A stretch of DNA of 64,000 bases from Hydrogenophaga sp. SL48 (GCF_021729865.1 NZ_CP063400.1:3906001-3970000); one strand, 5' to 3'. Shown: positions 52,668 through 61,940, counted from the stretch's first letter. Notes: generated by a model not told the origin, from the sequence alone. Numbers and translations: made by a program.

Positions 52668-53920
52668 TCCGCCTGCGCGTCTGGGCCAATGTTCGCCCGA
52701 TGGGTTGGTTTGGCCATGCGGCAGGCGACTACTTCTTCGAGTACGACCCCCAATGGATTGAGCAGCCAGGCAGCTATGTGCTCGCGCCGCAGTTTCCGGT
52801 GCGGGCCGGGCGCTTTGCAGGTCTGGCCGTGCGCACGTTCTTCGAAAACCTGCTGCCAGAAGGCAATGCACTGGACGACATTGTCAGCGCCATTCATCTG
52901 CGGGGTGCCTCGTCGTTCGAGGTGCTGGGCAAGCTGGGGGCCGAGTTGCCGGGTGTGCTGTCCCTGTTGTCTGAGGATGCGCGTCCGGACAACCAGCAGG
53001 AATACCAACCCCTTTCGTTTGCGACCCTGAGTCAGCGCTTGGCCGACCGGGGGCGCACGCCTTTGCTGGTGTCGAACGACCAGGCGACGATGTCGCTGGC
53101 GGGCGCTCAGGACAAGATGGGCCTGCGTTTTGACAAGAAGAGCAAGCGACTGAGCGACAGCGTGGGGCACTCGCCCACCACGCACATCCTGAAACCCGAC
53201 TCGCGCCAACCGCGCTACCAACCCAGCGCCATCAACGAATACGCCTGCATGAAGCTGGCCCGGGCCTTGAAGCTGCCGGTGCCCGATGTGTGGCTGTTGC
53301 GTGTGCCCGAGCCGGTCTATGTGGTGGAGCGCTACGACCGACAGATGACTGCCGGCAACATCGTGGGGCTGCATCAGATCGACGGCTGTCAGTTGCTGGG
53401 CCACGGGCCGGGCTGGAAATACGAACGCACGGGCGGACTGGTGAGCATTCCCAAGCTGGTGGCGGCGTTGCGGGCCTTGCGCCTGCGCGGCAATGACCTC
53501 CTGCAGTTACAGCGCTGGGTGATGTTCAACTACCTGATCGGCAATGCCGACGCACACGCCAAGAACCTGTCGGTGCTGATCGACGAGAAGGGTTTTCGAC
53601 TGGCGCCGTTCTACGACCTGTTGTGCGTGCGCGCCTATGGCGATTCCGGGCTGGCGCTGTTCATTGGCGACGAAGACCACTTTGACGCGGTGGGAGCGCA
53701 CTCGTGGGAGGCGCTGTGCGCTGACTGCGACTTTGGTTTTGCACCGGTACTGCAGGAATTTCGCCGGATGGCGCAGGACTTGTTGCCCGCCTGGCACAAG
53801 GTGAGCGAACGCATCGGCAAGGAGCCCGTGGTGACCGCTGCCGAGCAAGCACTGTTGGCACGCATGGGAACCGTCTTTGAACAACACTGCGGTCATGCAA
53901 TGTCGATGACGGCGCGCTGA
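52664..53920 (+). CDS. hipA: HipA-like serine/threonine kinase toxin
   Basis: The 418-residue HipA-family kinase has the N-terminal couple_hipA domain (FFENLLPEGNALDDIV, FEVLGKLGAELPG), the phosphate-binding SLAGAQDKMGLRF, THILKP with the ATP-binding lysine, the catalytic loop YLIGNADAHAKNLSVL and FYDLLC. HipA kinases inactivate glutamyl-tRNA synthetase or similar targets and cause growth arrest. The pair hipB-hipA lies within the type I restriction locus, between the broken hsdS and hsdR, so it may stabilise the island. Its start is translationally coupled to hipB. Confidence 0.92.
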   Translation: MIRLRVWANVRPMGWFGHAAGDYFFEYDPQWIEQPGSYVLAPQFPVRAGRFAGLAVRTFFENLLPEGNALDDIVSAIHLRGASSFEVLGKLGAELPGVLSLLSEDARPDNQQEYQPLSFATLSQRLADRGRTPLLVSNDQATMSLAGAQDKMGLRFDKKSKRLSDSVGHSPTTHILKPDSRQPRYQPSAINEYACMKLARALKLPVPDVWLLRVPEPVYVVERYDRQMTAGNIVGLHQIDGCQLLGHGPGWKYERTGGLVSIPKLVAALRALRLRGNDLLQLQRWVMFNYLIGNADAHAKNLSVLIDEKGFRLAPFYDLLCVRAYGDSGLALFIGDEDHFDAVGAHSWEALCADCDFGFAPVLQEFRRMAQDLLPAWHKVSERIGKEPVVTAAEQALLARMGTVFEQHCGHAMSMTAR

Positions 53921-53943
53921 GACTGGCTCTGGGAGGAGCACAC

Positions 53944-56900
53944 ATGAAGGCATCGAACTTCGCCTTTCTGCAAGCCAGCTGGCCCGAGCTGCTGGCCGAG
54001 GCGCAGCGCGCCGAAGCGGCCTGTCATGCAGACCCGCGCACAGCCTGCTTCTACGCGCGGCGCACGCTGGAGCTGGCGGTGGCCTGGCTGTACCGGGCCG
54101 AGGGTGGCGCGGGTGGCGCGCTGCGTTTGCCCTACAAAGCGGATTTGTCGGCGTTTCTGTTTGAGCCGAGCTTCAAGCTGCTGGTGGGCCCGGCGCTGCA
54201 CGCGAAGATGGACGTGATCCGCCGCCAGGGCAACAGCGCGGCGCACAGCACGCGGACCATGAGCAGCGCGGACGCGCTGGCGGTGCTGCGCGAGCTGTTT
54301 CAGGTGGCGTTCTGGCTGGCGCGACACTATGGGCGCCACGCAGCGGCGCGGCCAGACCCAGCGCTGCAGTTCCGCGCGGAGCTGCTGCCTACTGCGCAGC
54401 CATTGCAGCCCGAGAGCGCCAAGACACCGGCCGAGCTGCAGCGGCTGGCCACCGAGCTGGCCGAGCGCGACGCGGCCCTGGCGGCTGCGCAGCAGCGGAA
54501 CGCGGCGATGGACGCGGAGCTGGCGCAGTTGCGCGCCGAGATCGCTGCGAGCAAGGCGGCCAACGAAGCACAGCCCGACACGCACGACTACACCGAAGAG
54601 CAGACGCGGGACCTCTACATTGACCTGCTGCTGAAGGAAGCTGGCTGGGCACTGGACCAGCCCCGCGACCGCGAGTTTGAAGTGCGGGGCATGCCGAACC
54701 GGTCGGTCGCCGGGCCGCCCCAAGACCGACTGCACCCCCTCGGGGGGTCTGGCGAAGCCGGGGTTGGGGGTCAGCGCCAAGCGCTGGGCTATGTGGACTA
54801 TGTGCTGTGGGGCGACGACGGCTTGCCGCTGGCGGTGGTGGAGGCCAAGCGCACGCGGCGCGACGCGCGCGCGGGTCAGCAGCAGGCCAAGCTGTACGCC
54901 GACTGCCTGGAAAAGCAGTTTGGTCAGCGCCCGCTGATCTACTGCACCAACGGCTACGAGCATGTGTTCTGGGATGACAGCCAGTACCCGCCACGCGCGG
55001 TGCAAGGCTTTCACAAGAAGGACGAGCTGCAACTGCTGGTGCAGCGGCGACGCACGCGCAAGCCGCTGGCGGCGATGACCATCAACCCGGCGATGGTGGA
55101 GCGGCACTACCAGCTGCGCGCGATCCGCCGCGTGGGCGAAACCTTCGATGTGGACCGGCAGCGCCGGGCACTGGTGGTGATGGCCACGGGCGCGGGCAAG
55201 ACGCGCACGGTGATCGCGCTGGCCGATCTGCTGATGCGCGCGAACTGGGCCAAGCGGGTGCTGTTTCTGGCCGACCGCGTGGCGCTGGTGAACCAGGCGG
55301 TGAACGCGTTCAAGACACACCTGCCCGAAGCGGTGCCGGTGAATCTGGTGACCGACAAAACCGCCGAGGGCCGGGTGTATGTGAGCACCTACCCGACCAT
55401 GATGGGCCTGATCAACGAGGCTCGGGACGGCCAGGCCGGCGGCCAGCGGCGCTTTGGCGTGGGCCACTTCGACCTGATCGTGGTGGACGAAGCGCACCGC
55501 TCGATCTACCAGAAGTACCGCGCGATCTTCGGCTACTTCGACGCGCTGCTGGTGGGCCTGACGGCCACGCCCAAGGACGAGATCGACCGCAACACCTACG
55601 GCCTGTTTGGACTGGAAGACGGCGTGCCGACCGACGCCTATGGGCTGGACGACGCGATCGCCGAGGGCTACCTGGTGCCGCCGAAAACGGTGTCGGTGCC
55701 GCTGCGGTTTCAGCGCGAGGGCATTCGCTACGCCGAGCTGAGCGAGGCCGAGCGCGAGCAGTGGGACGAGCTGGAATGGGACGAAGACGGCACCGTGCCC
55801 GACGAGGTGAACGCCGAGGCGGTGAACAAGTGGCTGTTCAACCTGGACACGGTGGACAAGGTGCTGGAAACGCTGATGACCCGGGGCCACAAGGTGGCCG
55901 GCGGCGACCGACTGGGCAAGACCATCGTCTTTGCCAAGAACAACGCGCACGCCGAGTTCATTGCCGAGCGCTTCAACGCCAACTACCCGCACTACGCGGG
56001 GCAGTTTGCGCGCGTGATCACCTTCAAGACCGAATACGCACAGAGCCTGATCGACGACTTTTCGGTGAAAGACAAGGCGCCGCACATCGCGATTTCGGTG
56101 GACATGCTGGACACCGGCATCGACGTGCCCGAGGTGGTGAATCTGGTGCTGTTCAAGATCGTGCGCTCCAAAGCGAAGTTCTGGCAGATGCTGGGGCGCG
56201 GCACGCGCTTGTGCAAAGACCTGTACGGCCCGGGGCAGGACAAAGCCGACTTTCTGGTGTTCGACTTCTGCCAGAACCTGGAATTTTTCAGCCAGGACCT
56301 GGAAGGCAGCGACGGCGCGCTGGCGCAGCCGCTGGGGCAGCGGCTGTTCAACACCCGGCTGGCGCTGATTGCCGCGATGGACGATCGCCTGGCTGCCACC
56401 GGCGAACCGTCGGCCACCGCACAGGTTGGCGATGCAGACGCGGTGGGCGAAATTCGCCTGACCGAAGCGGGCATGCGGCGCGACACCGCGAGCCTGTTGC
56501 AAGCCATCGTGGCGGGCATGAGTTTGGACAACTTTGTGGTGCGGCCGAAGCGCCAATGGGTGGAGACCTGGGCTGCGGCCAGCGCCTGGGCACACCCGAG
56601 CAGCGAACAGCTGGTGGACGCGGGCGTGCACCTCTCGGGCCTGCCCAGCGCTGTGCGCGACGAAGACGAAGATGCCAAGCGCTTTGACCTGCTGATGCTG
56701 CGGCTGCAGCTGGGTGTGCTGAACGCGGAGCCGGGCTTTGAGCGGCTGGCGCAGAAGGTGCGCGACATCGCCGAACGCCTGCTGGAGTTGGGCAACATTC
56801 CCGAGGTGCGCAAGCACGGGGTGTTGATCGAGGCGGTGGCCGGTGAGGCGTGGTGGATGGACGTGACCCCGCCCATGTTGGAACAGGCGCGGCGTCACCT

Positions 56901-57498
56901 GCGCGCGCTGGTGAAGTTGATCGACAAGACGGCGCGCAAGGTGATCTACACCGACTTTGAAGACCATCTGGGCGAGTTGACCGAAGTGCTGCTTCCACTG
57001 GGTGGCGGCGCTGGCGACTTCGAGCGTTTTCGCACCAAGGTGCGAGTTTTTTTGCGCGCGCACGAAGACCACATCGCCCTGCACAAGCTGCGCCGCAACC
57101 TGCCGCTCACGCCGGCCGATCTGGCCGAGCTGGACCGCATGCTGGCCGCCAGCGGCACCGGCTCCGCGCAGGACTTTCAGCGAGCCGCTGCCGAATCGCA
57201 AGGACTGGGCCTGTTCGTGCGTTCGCTGGTAGGGCTGGACCGACAGGCCGCCACCGAAGCACTGAGCAGCTTCTTGCAGGACAAGGCGCTGGGCAGCAAC
57301 CAGATGGAGTTCCTGAACCTGATCGTGAACCACCTGACCGAGCGCGGCGTGATGGACCCCGCCCTGCTCTACGAGCCACCGTTCACCGGCTACGCGCCGC
57401 AAGGCCCGGAAGCGCTGTTCACCCGTGCGAAAGTGAACCAGCTGTTCCAGACGCTGGACCACATCAAGGCCACGGCCACAGTGGCCCAGAGGGCTTGA
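53944..57498 (+). CDS. hsdR: Type I restriction endonuclease subunit HsdR
   Basis: This is the restriction and translocation subunit, 1184 residues. Order: N-terminal DUF4145-like domain (residues 10-110, FYARRTLELAVAWLYR); coiled coil (about 155-205); the nuclease core around 285-310 with VDYVLWGDDGLPLAVVEAKRT (catalytic D and E-A-K); helicase motif I ATGAGKTR near 415; motif II VDEAHRSIY near 513; TATPKDEID; LGRGTRL (motif VI); and an EcoEI-type C-terminal domain. About 28 residues translated from an intergenic-type repeat interrupt the nuclease domain just before GYVDYVLW, in frame. The ATG at 53944 has GGAGGA upstream. Confidence 0.94.
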   Translation: MKASNFAFLQASWPELLAEAQRAEAACHADPRTACFYARRTLELAVAWLYRAEGGAGGALRLPYKADLSAFLFEPSFKLLVGPALHAKMDVIRRQGNSAAHSTRTMSSADALAVLRELFQVAFWLARHYGRHAAARPDPALQFRAELLPTAQPLQPESAKTPAELQRLATELAERDAALAAAQQRNAAMDAELAQLRAEIAASKAANEAQPDTHDYTEEQTRDLYIDLLLKEAGWALDQPRDREFEVRGMPNRSVAGPPQDRLHPLGGSGEAGVGGQRQALGYVDYVLWGDDGLPLAVVEAKRTRRDARAGQQQAKLYADCLEKQFGQRPLIYCTNGYEHVFWDDSQYPPRAVQGFHKKDELQLLVQRRRTRKPLAAMTINPAMVERHYQLRAIRRVGETFDVDRQRRALVVMATGAGKTRTVIALADLLMRANWAKRVLFLADRVALVNQAVNAFKTHLPEAVPVNLVTDKTAEGRVYVSTYPTMMGLINEARDGQAGGQRRFGVGHFDLIVVDEAHRSIYQKYRAIFGYFDALLVGLTATPKDEIDRNTYGLFGLEDGVPTDAYGLDDAIAEGYLVPPKTVSVPLRFQREGIRYAELSEAEREQWDELEWDEDGTVPDEVNAEAVNKWLFNLDTVDKVLETLMTRGHKVAGGDRLGKTIVFAKNNAHAEFIAERFNANYPHYAGQFARVITFKTEYAQSLIDDFSVKDKAPHIAISVDMLDTGIDVPEVVNLVLFKIVRSKAKFWQMLGRGTRLCKDLYGPGQDKADFLVFDFCQNLEFFSQDLEGSDGALAQPLGQRLFNTRLALIAAMDDRLAATGEPSATAQVGDADAVGEIRLTEAGMRRDTASLLQAIVAGMSLDNFVVRPKRQWVETWAAASAWAHPSSEQLVDAGVHLSGLPSAVRDEDEDAKRFDLLMLRLQLGVLNAEPGFERLAQKVRDIAERLLELGNIPEVRKHGVLIEAVAGEAWWMDVTPPMLEQARRHLRALVKLIDKTARKVIYTDFEDHLGELTEVLLPLGGGAGDFERFRTKVRVFLRAHEDHIALHKLRRNLPLTPADLAELDRMLAASGTGSAQDFQRAAAESQGLGLFVRSLVGLDRQAATEALSSFLQDKALGSNQMEFLNLIVNHLTERGVMDPALLYEPPFTGYAPQGPEALFTRAKVNQLFQTLDHIKATATVAQRA
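54700..54783. repeat. C-rich repeat inserted in frame within hsdR
   Basis: This stretch (GGGCCGCCCC, ACCCCCTCGGGGGGT, GGCGAAGCCGG, then GTTGGGGGTCAGCGCCAAGCGC) has the palindromic modules of the intergenic repeats, unlike the surrounding gene. The translated piece (RSVAGPPQDRLHPLGG...) is absent from the conserved family pattern, which runs from GMPN straight to GYVDYVLW. The length is about 84 bp, a multiple of three. Confidence 0.75.
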
Positions 57499-57533
57499 CC
57501 CTCTGACGCGCCGACACAACCCTACAATGACGC

Positions 57534-57550
57534 CTTGCAACAATTGCAAG
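57534..57550. promoter_or_regulatory. Inverted repeat before the FMN riboswitch
   Basis: CTTGCAA-CAA-TTGCAAG (7-bp arms, 3-base loop) lies between a good -10-like TACAAT (57523-57528) and the riboswitch. It could be a regulator site or the first transcribed hairpin. Confidence 0.45.
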
Positions 57551-57700
57551 ACGTTCTCAGGGCGGGGTGAAACTCCCCACCGGCGGTATCTGTGACTGGA
57601 TCACAGGAGCCCGCGAGCGCCTGAAGGCCCACTCCTTCGGGGTCAGCAGACATGGTGAGATGCCATGGCCGACGGTCACAGTCCGGATGAAAGAGCAACG
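57551..57700 (+). ncRNA. FMN riboswitch (RFN element)
   Basis: The aptamer is recognisable by its conserved ends: TTCTCAGGGCGGGGTGAAACTCC, then CACCGGCGGTATC on the 5' side, and AGCAGACATGGTGAGATGCCATGGCCGACGGT, CACAGTCCGGATGAAAGAG on the 3' side. It binds flavin mononucleotide and normally turns off downstream riboflavin genes. The ribBA-like gene starts 184 bp later. Confidence 0.97.
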
Positions 57701-57884
57701 TGTTTTCGCCTCGACCCCCGTGTGCACACCCGGGGTCGGGCGTGCCGTCGCACGCGCTGAGAGCAGCTTTCCCATGCCGGAACCCTGCCCTTTTCATCTC
57801 CACCGCGACCACCCGAACCCCACCTGCCCCTGGCCACCGTGCGACGCGGCGCGCCGCCGTCGTCATTCACACCGAGGAAACACC

Positions 57885-59003
57885 ATGTCCGAATTCACAT
57901 TTGCATCTGTCCCTGAGCTGGTCGCCGACATGGCGGCGGGCCGCATGGTCGTCCTGGTGGACGACGAAAGCCGCGAGAACGAAGGCGACGTGATCATTGC
58001 CGCCGACAAGATCACGCCCGAGGCCATCAACTTCATGGCCCGCTATTGCCGCGGCCTGATCTGCCTGACGCTGACCGCCGAACGCTGCGACTTTCTGCGG
58101 CTGCCCCCCATGGTGACGCGCAACGGCACCAAACACGCCACCGCCTTCACCGTGTCGATCGAAGCCGCCGAAGGGGTGGACACCGGCATCTCGGCCGCCG
58201 ACCGGGCGCGCACCGTGCAGGTGGCGGTCGCGGCCGACTCCACGGCGGCCTCGCTGGTGCAGCCGGGCCACGTGTTCCCGCTGCGCGCGGCCGTCGGTGG
58301 CGTGCTGATGCGCGCCGGCCACACCGAGGCGGGCTGCGATCTGGCCCAGATGGCCGGCCTGCAACCGGCGGCGGTGATCTGCGAAATCATGAAGGACGAC
58401 GGCACCATGGCCCGCCTGCCCGACCTGATCGAGTTCGCGAAACAGCACGGCATCAAGCTCGGCTCGATCGCCGACATGATCCGCTACCGCAGCCAGACCG
58501 AGCGCCTGGTCACGCTGGCCGGCCAGCGCCCGGTGAACACGCCGTATGGCCGCTTCGAGCTGCTGACCTACCGCGACAAGGTGGGCGGCACCCACCTGGC
58601 GCTGACCCACGGCGAATGGACCGCCAGCGATCTCGTCACCGTGCGCGTGCACGAGCCGGTGTCGATGATCGACTGGCTGGAAACCGACCAGAGCCCGCAC
58701 TCGTGGCCACTGCCGCAGGCGCTGGCCGCGATCCACCAGCAGGGCAAGGGTGTGGCCCTGCTGCTCAACGCCGCGGAAGACGCGGACGACCTGGCCCGGG
58801 CCGCCAGCCAGCCCCGCGCCACGCGCCCGAAGAAAGAGGTGGCCAACGACGCCGACCTGCGCACCTACGGCGTGGGCGCGCAGATCCTGCGCGAGCTCGG
58901 GGTGGCGCGCATGCAGGTGCTGGGCAACCCGCGCCGCTTCCCGAGCATGGGCGGCTACGGCCTCACCGTCGAGGGCTTCGTGCCGCCGACGTCGGCGGCG
59001 TGA
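57885..59003 (+). CDS. ribB: 3,4-dihydroxy-2-butanone-4-phosphate synthase with degenerate RibA domain
   Basis: The 372-residue protein makes the four-carbon precursor of riboflavin from ribulose 5-phosphate. The N-terminal RibB domain is complete (VVLVDDESRENEGDVIIAAD; MARYCRGLICLTL; FTVSIEA; GHVFPLRAAVGGVLMRAGHTEAGCDL; VICEIMKDDGTMAR). The C-terminal half keeps GTP cyclohydrolase II shape (YGRFELLTYRDKVGGTHLALTHG; LVTVRVHEP) but lacks the zinc cysteines (C-x10-C-x-C). It is therefore probably not a working RibA; a separate ribA should exist elsewhere. ATG 57885 has GAGGA nearby. Control by the FMN riboswitch upstream. Confidence 0.94.
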   Translation: MSEFTFASVPELVADMAAGRMVVLVDDESRENEGDVIIAADKITPEAINFMARYCRGLICLTLTAERCDFLRLPPMVTRNGTKHATAFTVSIEAAEGVDTGISAADRARTVQVAVAADSTAASLVQPGHVFPLRAAVGGVLMRAGHTEAGCDLAQMAGLQPAAVICEIMKDDGTMARLPDLIEFAKQHGIKLGSIADMIRYRSQTERLVTLAGQRPVNTPYGRFELLTYRDKVGGTHLALTHGEWTASDLVTVRVHEPVSMIDWLETDQSPHSWPLPQALAAIHQQGKGVALLLNAAEDADDLARAASQPRATRPKKEVANDADLRTYGVGAQILRELGVARMQVLGNPRRFPSMGGYGLTVEGFVPPTSAA

Positions 59004-59144
59004 CCCCCGCCCGGCGGCGCTGATCGACGGCCCCGGCGGGGGCCACGGCGCACCGGCCGGGGCCGGCGGTGGACACGGATCTTTACCGGAACTTCACCGC
59101 AGCGCCACGGTCGGTGGGGTGGGTTTGCGCACAATGGCTCCACG

Positions 59145-59159
59145 GCATACCCAGTATGC
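59145..59159. promoter_or_regulatory. Palindrome GCATAC-CCA-GTATGC at the exporter start
   Basis: Perfect 6-bp arms around three bases end three bases before the ATG of the outer membrane factor gene. A regulator bound here would block translation initiation or transcription; no regulator gene is adjacent. It may also sequester the ribosome site as an RNA hairpin. Confidence 0.45.
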
Positions 59160-59162
59160 TGA

Positions 59163-60602
59163 ATGAACACCATGAACCAGCTCCCCCCCTCCCCCCTGCG
59201 ACGGTCCGCCACCTTCCTGGCCTCGGCCAGCGTGGTCCTGCTCACCGCCTGCGCCAGCCTGTCCCCCGCCAGCAGCGCCCTGCCGGCCACGCCCGTGCCC
59301 GCCGCCTGGTCCACCGGCCCGACGGCCACGGCGGGCTCCTCGGCCACCGTGCTCGCCCAGTGGTGGCAACGCTTCAACGACCCCGCCCTCAGCGCGCTGG
59401 TCACCCAGGCCCTGCAGGCCAACACCAGCGTGAAGAGCGCGCAGGCCGCCCTGCTCCAGGCCCGCGCGCAGCGCGACGTGCAGTCGGCCAACGCTGGCCC
59501 CTCGCTCAGCGCCTCCGGCTCGGCACAGCGCAGCCAGACCGGCAGCGCCGCCGGCAGCAACCGCTTCCAGGCCGGCTTTGACGCCAGCTGGGAGCCCGAC
59601 GTGTTCGGGGGCAACCGCGCTGCGGTGAACGCCAGCGAAGCCGATGCGCTCGCCGCCGAAACCAGCCTGGCCGACGTGCAGGTGTCGCTGGCCGCCGAGG
59701 TGGCGGCCAGCTACATCGAACTGCGCGGCCTGCAGGCCCGCCTGGCCATCGCCAACAGCAACCTCTCCCTCCAGTCCGAGACGCTGCAGATCACCCGCTG
59801 GCGCAACCAGGCGGGCCTGGTGTCGTCGCTGGACGTGGAGCAGGCCGTCGTGTCCTCCGAGCAGACCCGGGCACAGGTGCCCGCGTTGCAGACCAGCGTG
59901 GCGCAGTCGCTCAACGCGCTGGCGGTGCTGACCGGCCAGGCCCCTGGCGCCTTGCAGGCCACGCTGGGTACGCCCGCCGCCGTGCCGCAGACGCCGCCTG
60001 GCCTGGCGCTCGCCTTCCCCGCCGAGACGCTGCGCCAGCGCCCCGACGTGCGCACCGCCGAGCACCGCATCAGCGCCGCGCTGGCCCGTGTGGACGCGGC
60101 CGAGGCGGCGCGCTACCCGAGCTTCCGCCTCGGTGGTTCGCTGGGCCTATCCGCGCTCACTTTGGGCACGCTCACCAACGGCGCTTCGGTGGTCCGCTCG
60201 CTGCTGGCCAGCGTGTCGGCGCCGTTGTTCGACGGTGGTGCGGCCCGGGCCCAGGTGCGCTCGCAAGAGGCCGCGCTGGAGCAGGCGCGCCTGAGCTACC
60301 AGGGCACCGTGCTCACCGCCTTGAAAGACGTGGAAGACGCCCTGGTCGCGCTGCAGGGCGACACCGAGCGCCTGGCCCGCCTGCAGGCCGCCGCCAGCGC
60401 CGCGGCCAACGCCGAGTTGCTGGCCCGCCAGCGCTACGAGAGCGGCCTGATCGACTTCCGCACCGTGCTCGACACGCAGCGCACCCTGCTCTCGGCGCAG
60501 GACAGCGTGGCCAGCACGCAGGCCACGCTGAGCGCCGACCACGTGCGCCTGTACAAGGCCCTCGGCGGCGGCTGGACACCCGACGCCAGCGCCGGCCGCT
60601 GA
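59163..60602 (+). CDS. TolC/NodT-family outer membrane efflux lipoprotein
   Basis: The 479-residue outer membrane channel has a lipoprotein signal ending LLTACAS and two repeats of the OEP fold (ALVTQALQANTSVKSAQAALLQARAQRDVQSANAGPSLSASGS; later RPDVRTAEHRISAALARVDAAEAARYPSFRLGGSLG, then SVSAPLFDGGAARAQV). This is the NodT/OprM type. The gene is followed within 34 bp by MacA- and MacB-like genes, so it forms the outer part of a tripartite exporter. Confidence 0.94.
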   Translation: MNTMNQLPPSPLRRSATFLASASVVLLTACASLSPASSALPATPVPAAWSTGPTATAGSSATVLAQWWQRFNDPALSALVTQALQANTSVKSAQAALLQARAQRDVQSANAGPSLSASGSAQRSQTGSAAGSNRFQAGFDASWEPDVFGGNRAAVNASEADALAAETSLADVQVSLAAEVAASYIELRGLQARLAIANSNLSLQSETLQITRWRNQAGLVSSLDVEQAVVSSEQTRAQVPALQTSVAQSLNALAVLTGQAPGALQATLGTPAAVPQTPPGLALAFPAETLRQRPDVRTAEHRISAALARVDAAEAARYPSFRLGGSLGLSALTLGTLTNGASVVRSLLASVSAPLFDGGAARAQVRSQEAALEQARLSYQGTVLTALKDVEDALVALQGDTERLARLQAAASAAANAELLARQRYESGLIDFRTVLDTQRTLLSAQDSVASTQATLSADHVRLYKALGGGWTPDASAGR

Positions 60603-60636
60603 GACGCCCCGAACCCCGTATTCAGAGAAAAACACC

Positions 60637-61938
60637 ATGAGCAAGCCCAAAGACGCCACCCCCGCCGACCTGCAAAACCTGCTGGGCAGCGACCACCCGC
60701 CGCGCTGGTGGCAACGCCCCACCCTGTGGATCGGCGTGGCCACTGTCGTGCTGCTCGCTGGCGGCTGGACCTGGTGGCAGGCGCAGCAGCAGACCAAGGC
60801 CGCACCGGTGTATGTGACCGAAGCCCTCAAGAAGGGCGACGTCACCCTCACCGTGTCGGCCAACGGCACGCTGCAACCCACGCGCTCGGTCAACATCGGC
60901 AGCGAGCTCTCGGGCACGGTCAAACGCGTGCATGTGGACGTGAACGACCGCATCAAGGCCGGCCAGGTGCTGGTGGAGCTGGACACGGCCAAGCTGATGG
61001 ACCAGGTGACGCAATCGCGCGCCGGTCTGGCCTCGGCGCAGGCGCAACTGGCGCAGGCCGGTGCCACCGCGCGCGAGGCCCGCGCGACGCTGACGCGCTT
61101 CGAAGAGGTGTCGCGGCTCTCCGGTGGCAAGGTGCCCTCGGCCACCGAGCTGGACACGGCCAAGGCCGCGCTGGAGCGCGCCGTGGCCAGCGAGGCCGCC
61201 GCGCGTGCCTCTGTCACCGAAGCGCGCGCCGGCCTCGCCACCACCGAAACCAACCTGTCCAAGGCCTCGATCCGCTCGCCCATCAACGGCGTGGTGCTCA
61301 GCCGCACGGTCGACCCGGGCAACGCCGTGGCCGCCTCGCTGCAGGCCGTGACGCTGTTCTCCGTGGCCGAAGACCTGACCCAGCTCAAGCTCGACGTGGC
61401 GGTGGACGAGGCCGACGTGGGCGCCGTCAAGGTGGACCAGAAAGCCACCTTCACCGTGAGCGCCTTCCCCGCGCGCCGCTACCCGGCCGTCATCAACCGC
61501 GTCGCCTTCGGCTCCACCAAGACCGACAACGTCGTCACCTACACCACCACGCTCAACGTCGACAACGGCGACCTCAGCCTGCGCCCCGGCATGACGGCGG
61601 CCGCCACCATCGTGGCCCAGGAAGCGAAAGGCGTGCTGCTGGTGCCGAACACCGCGCTGCGTTTCTCGCCCGCCAGCGGCAACGGCGCCGCAGCGGCGAA
61701 CACCAGCATCCTCTCGAAGCTGATGCCTCGCCCGCCTCGCACCGCCACCAAGACCGCCGGCACCGACCGACGTGGCGGCGGACCGCGCCAGATCTGGGTG
61801 CTGCAGGACGGCCAGCCGGTGGCGAAACCCGTCAAGACCGGCATCAGCGACGGCCGCAACACCGAGGTCAGCGGCGAAGGCCTGGCCGAAGGCATGGCCG
61901 TCATCACCGAGCAACGGTCTTCTGCCACGGGTTCCTGA
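60637..61938 (+). CDS. MacA-like periplasmic adaptor (membrane fusion protein)
   Basis: The 433-residue adaptor has an N-terminal membrane anchor (TLWIGVATVVLLAGGWTWW), then the two halves of a lipoyl/barrel-sandwich fold (NGTLQPTRSVNIGSELSGTVKRVHVDVNDRIKAGQVLVELD; SIRSPINGVVLSRTVDPGNAVAAS) around a long alpha-helical hairpin (residues about 125-215). A beta-barrel and a C-terminal domain follow (GMTAAATIVAQEAKGVLLVPNTALRF; GLAEGMAVIT). It docks the ABC transporter to the outer membrane channel. The gene order is outer membrane factor, adaptor, ATPase, permease. Confidence 0.94.
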   Translation: MSKPKDATPADLQNLLGSDHPPRWWQRPTLWIGVATVVLLAGGWTWWQAQQQTKAAPVYVTEALKKGDVTLTVSANGTLQPTRSVNIGSELSGTVKRVHVDVNDRIKAGQVLVELDTAKLMDQVTQSRAGLASAQAQLAQAGATAREARATLTRFEEVSRLSGGKVPSATELDTAKAALERAVASEAAARASVTEARAGLATTETNLSKASIRSPINGVVLSRTVDPGNAVAASLQAVTLFSVAEDLTQLKLDVAVDEADVGAVKVDQKATFTVSAFPARRYPAVINRVAFGSTKTDNVVTYTTTLNVDNGDLSLRPGMTAAATIVAQEAKGVLLVPNTALRFSPASGNGAAAANTSILSKLMPRPPRTATKTAGTDRRGGGPRQIWVLQDGQPVAKPVKTGISDGRNTEVSGEGLAEGMAVITEQRSSATGS

Positions 61939-61940
61939 AC

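Noticed and set aside
57495..57528. Promoter for the FMN riboswitch with TTGACC and TACAAT
   Set aside because: The -10-like TACAAT is good, but the spacer to TTGACC is 22 bp, too long for a standard promoter; the -35 is unresolved.
53893..57549. Very long open frame antisense to hsdR
   Set aside because: High GC content keeps the opposite strand open; the product is H/R/Q/V-rich and without motifs, while hsdR on the plus strand has every expected motif.
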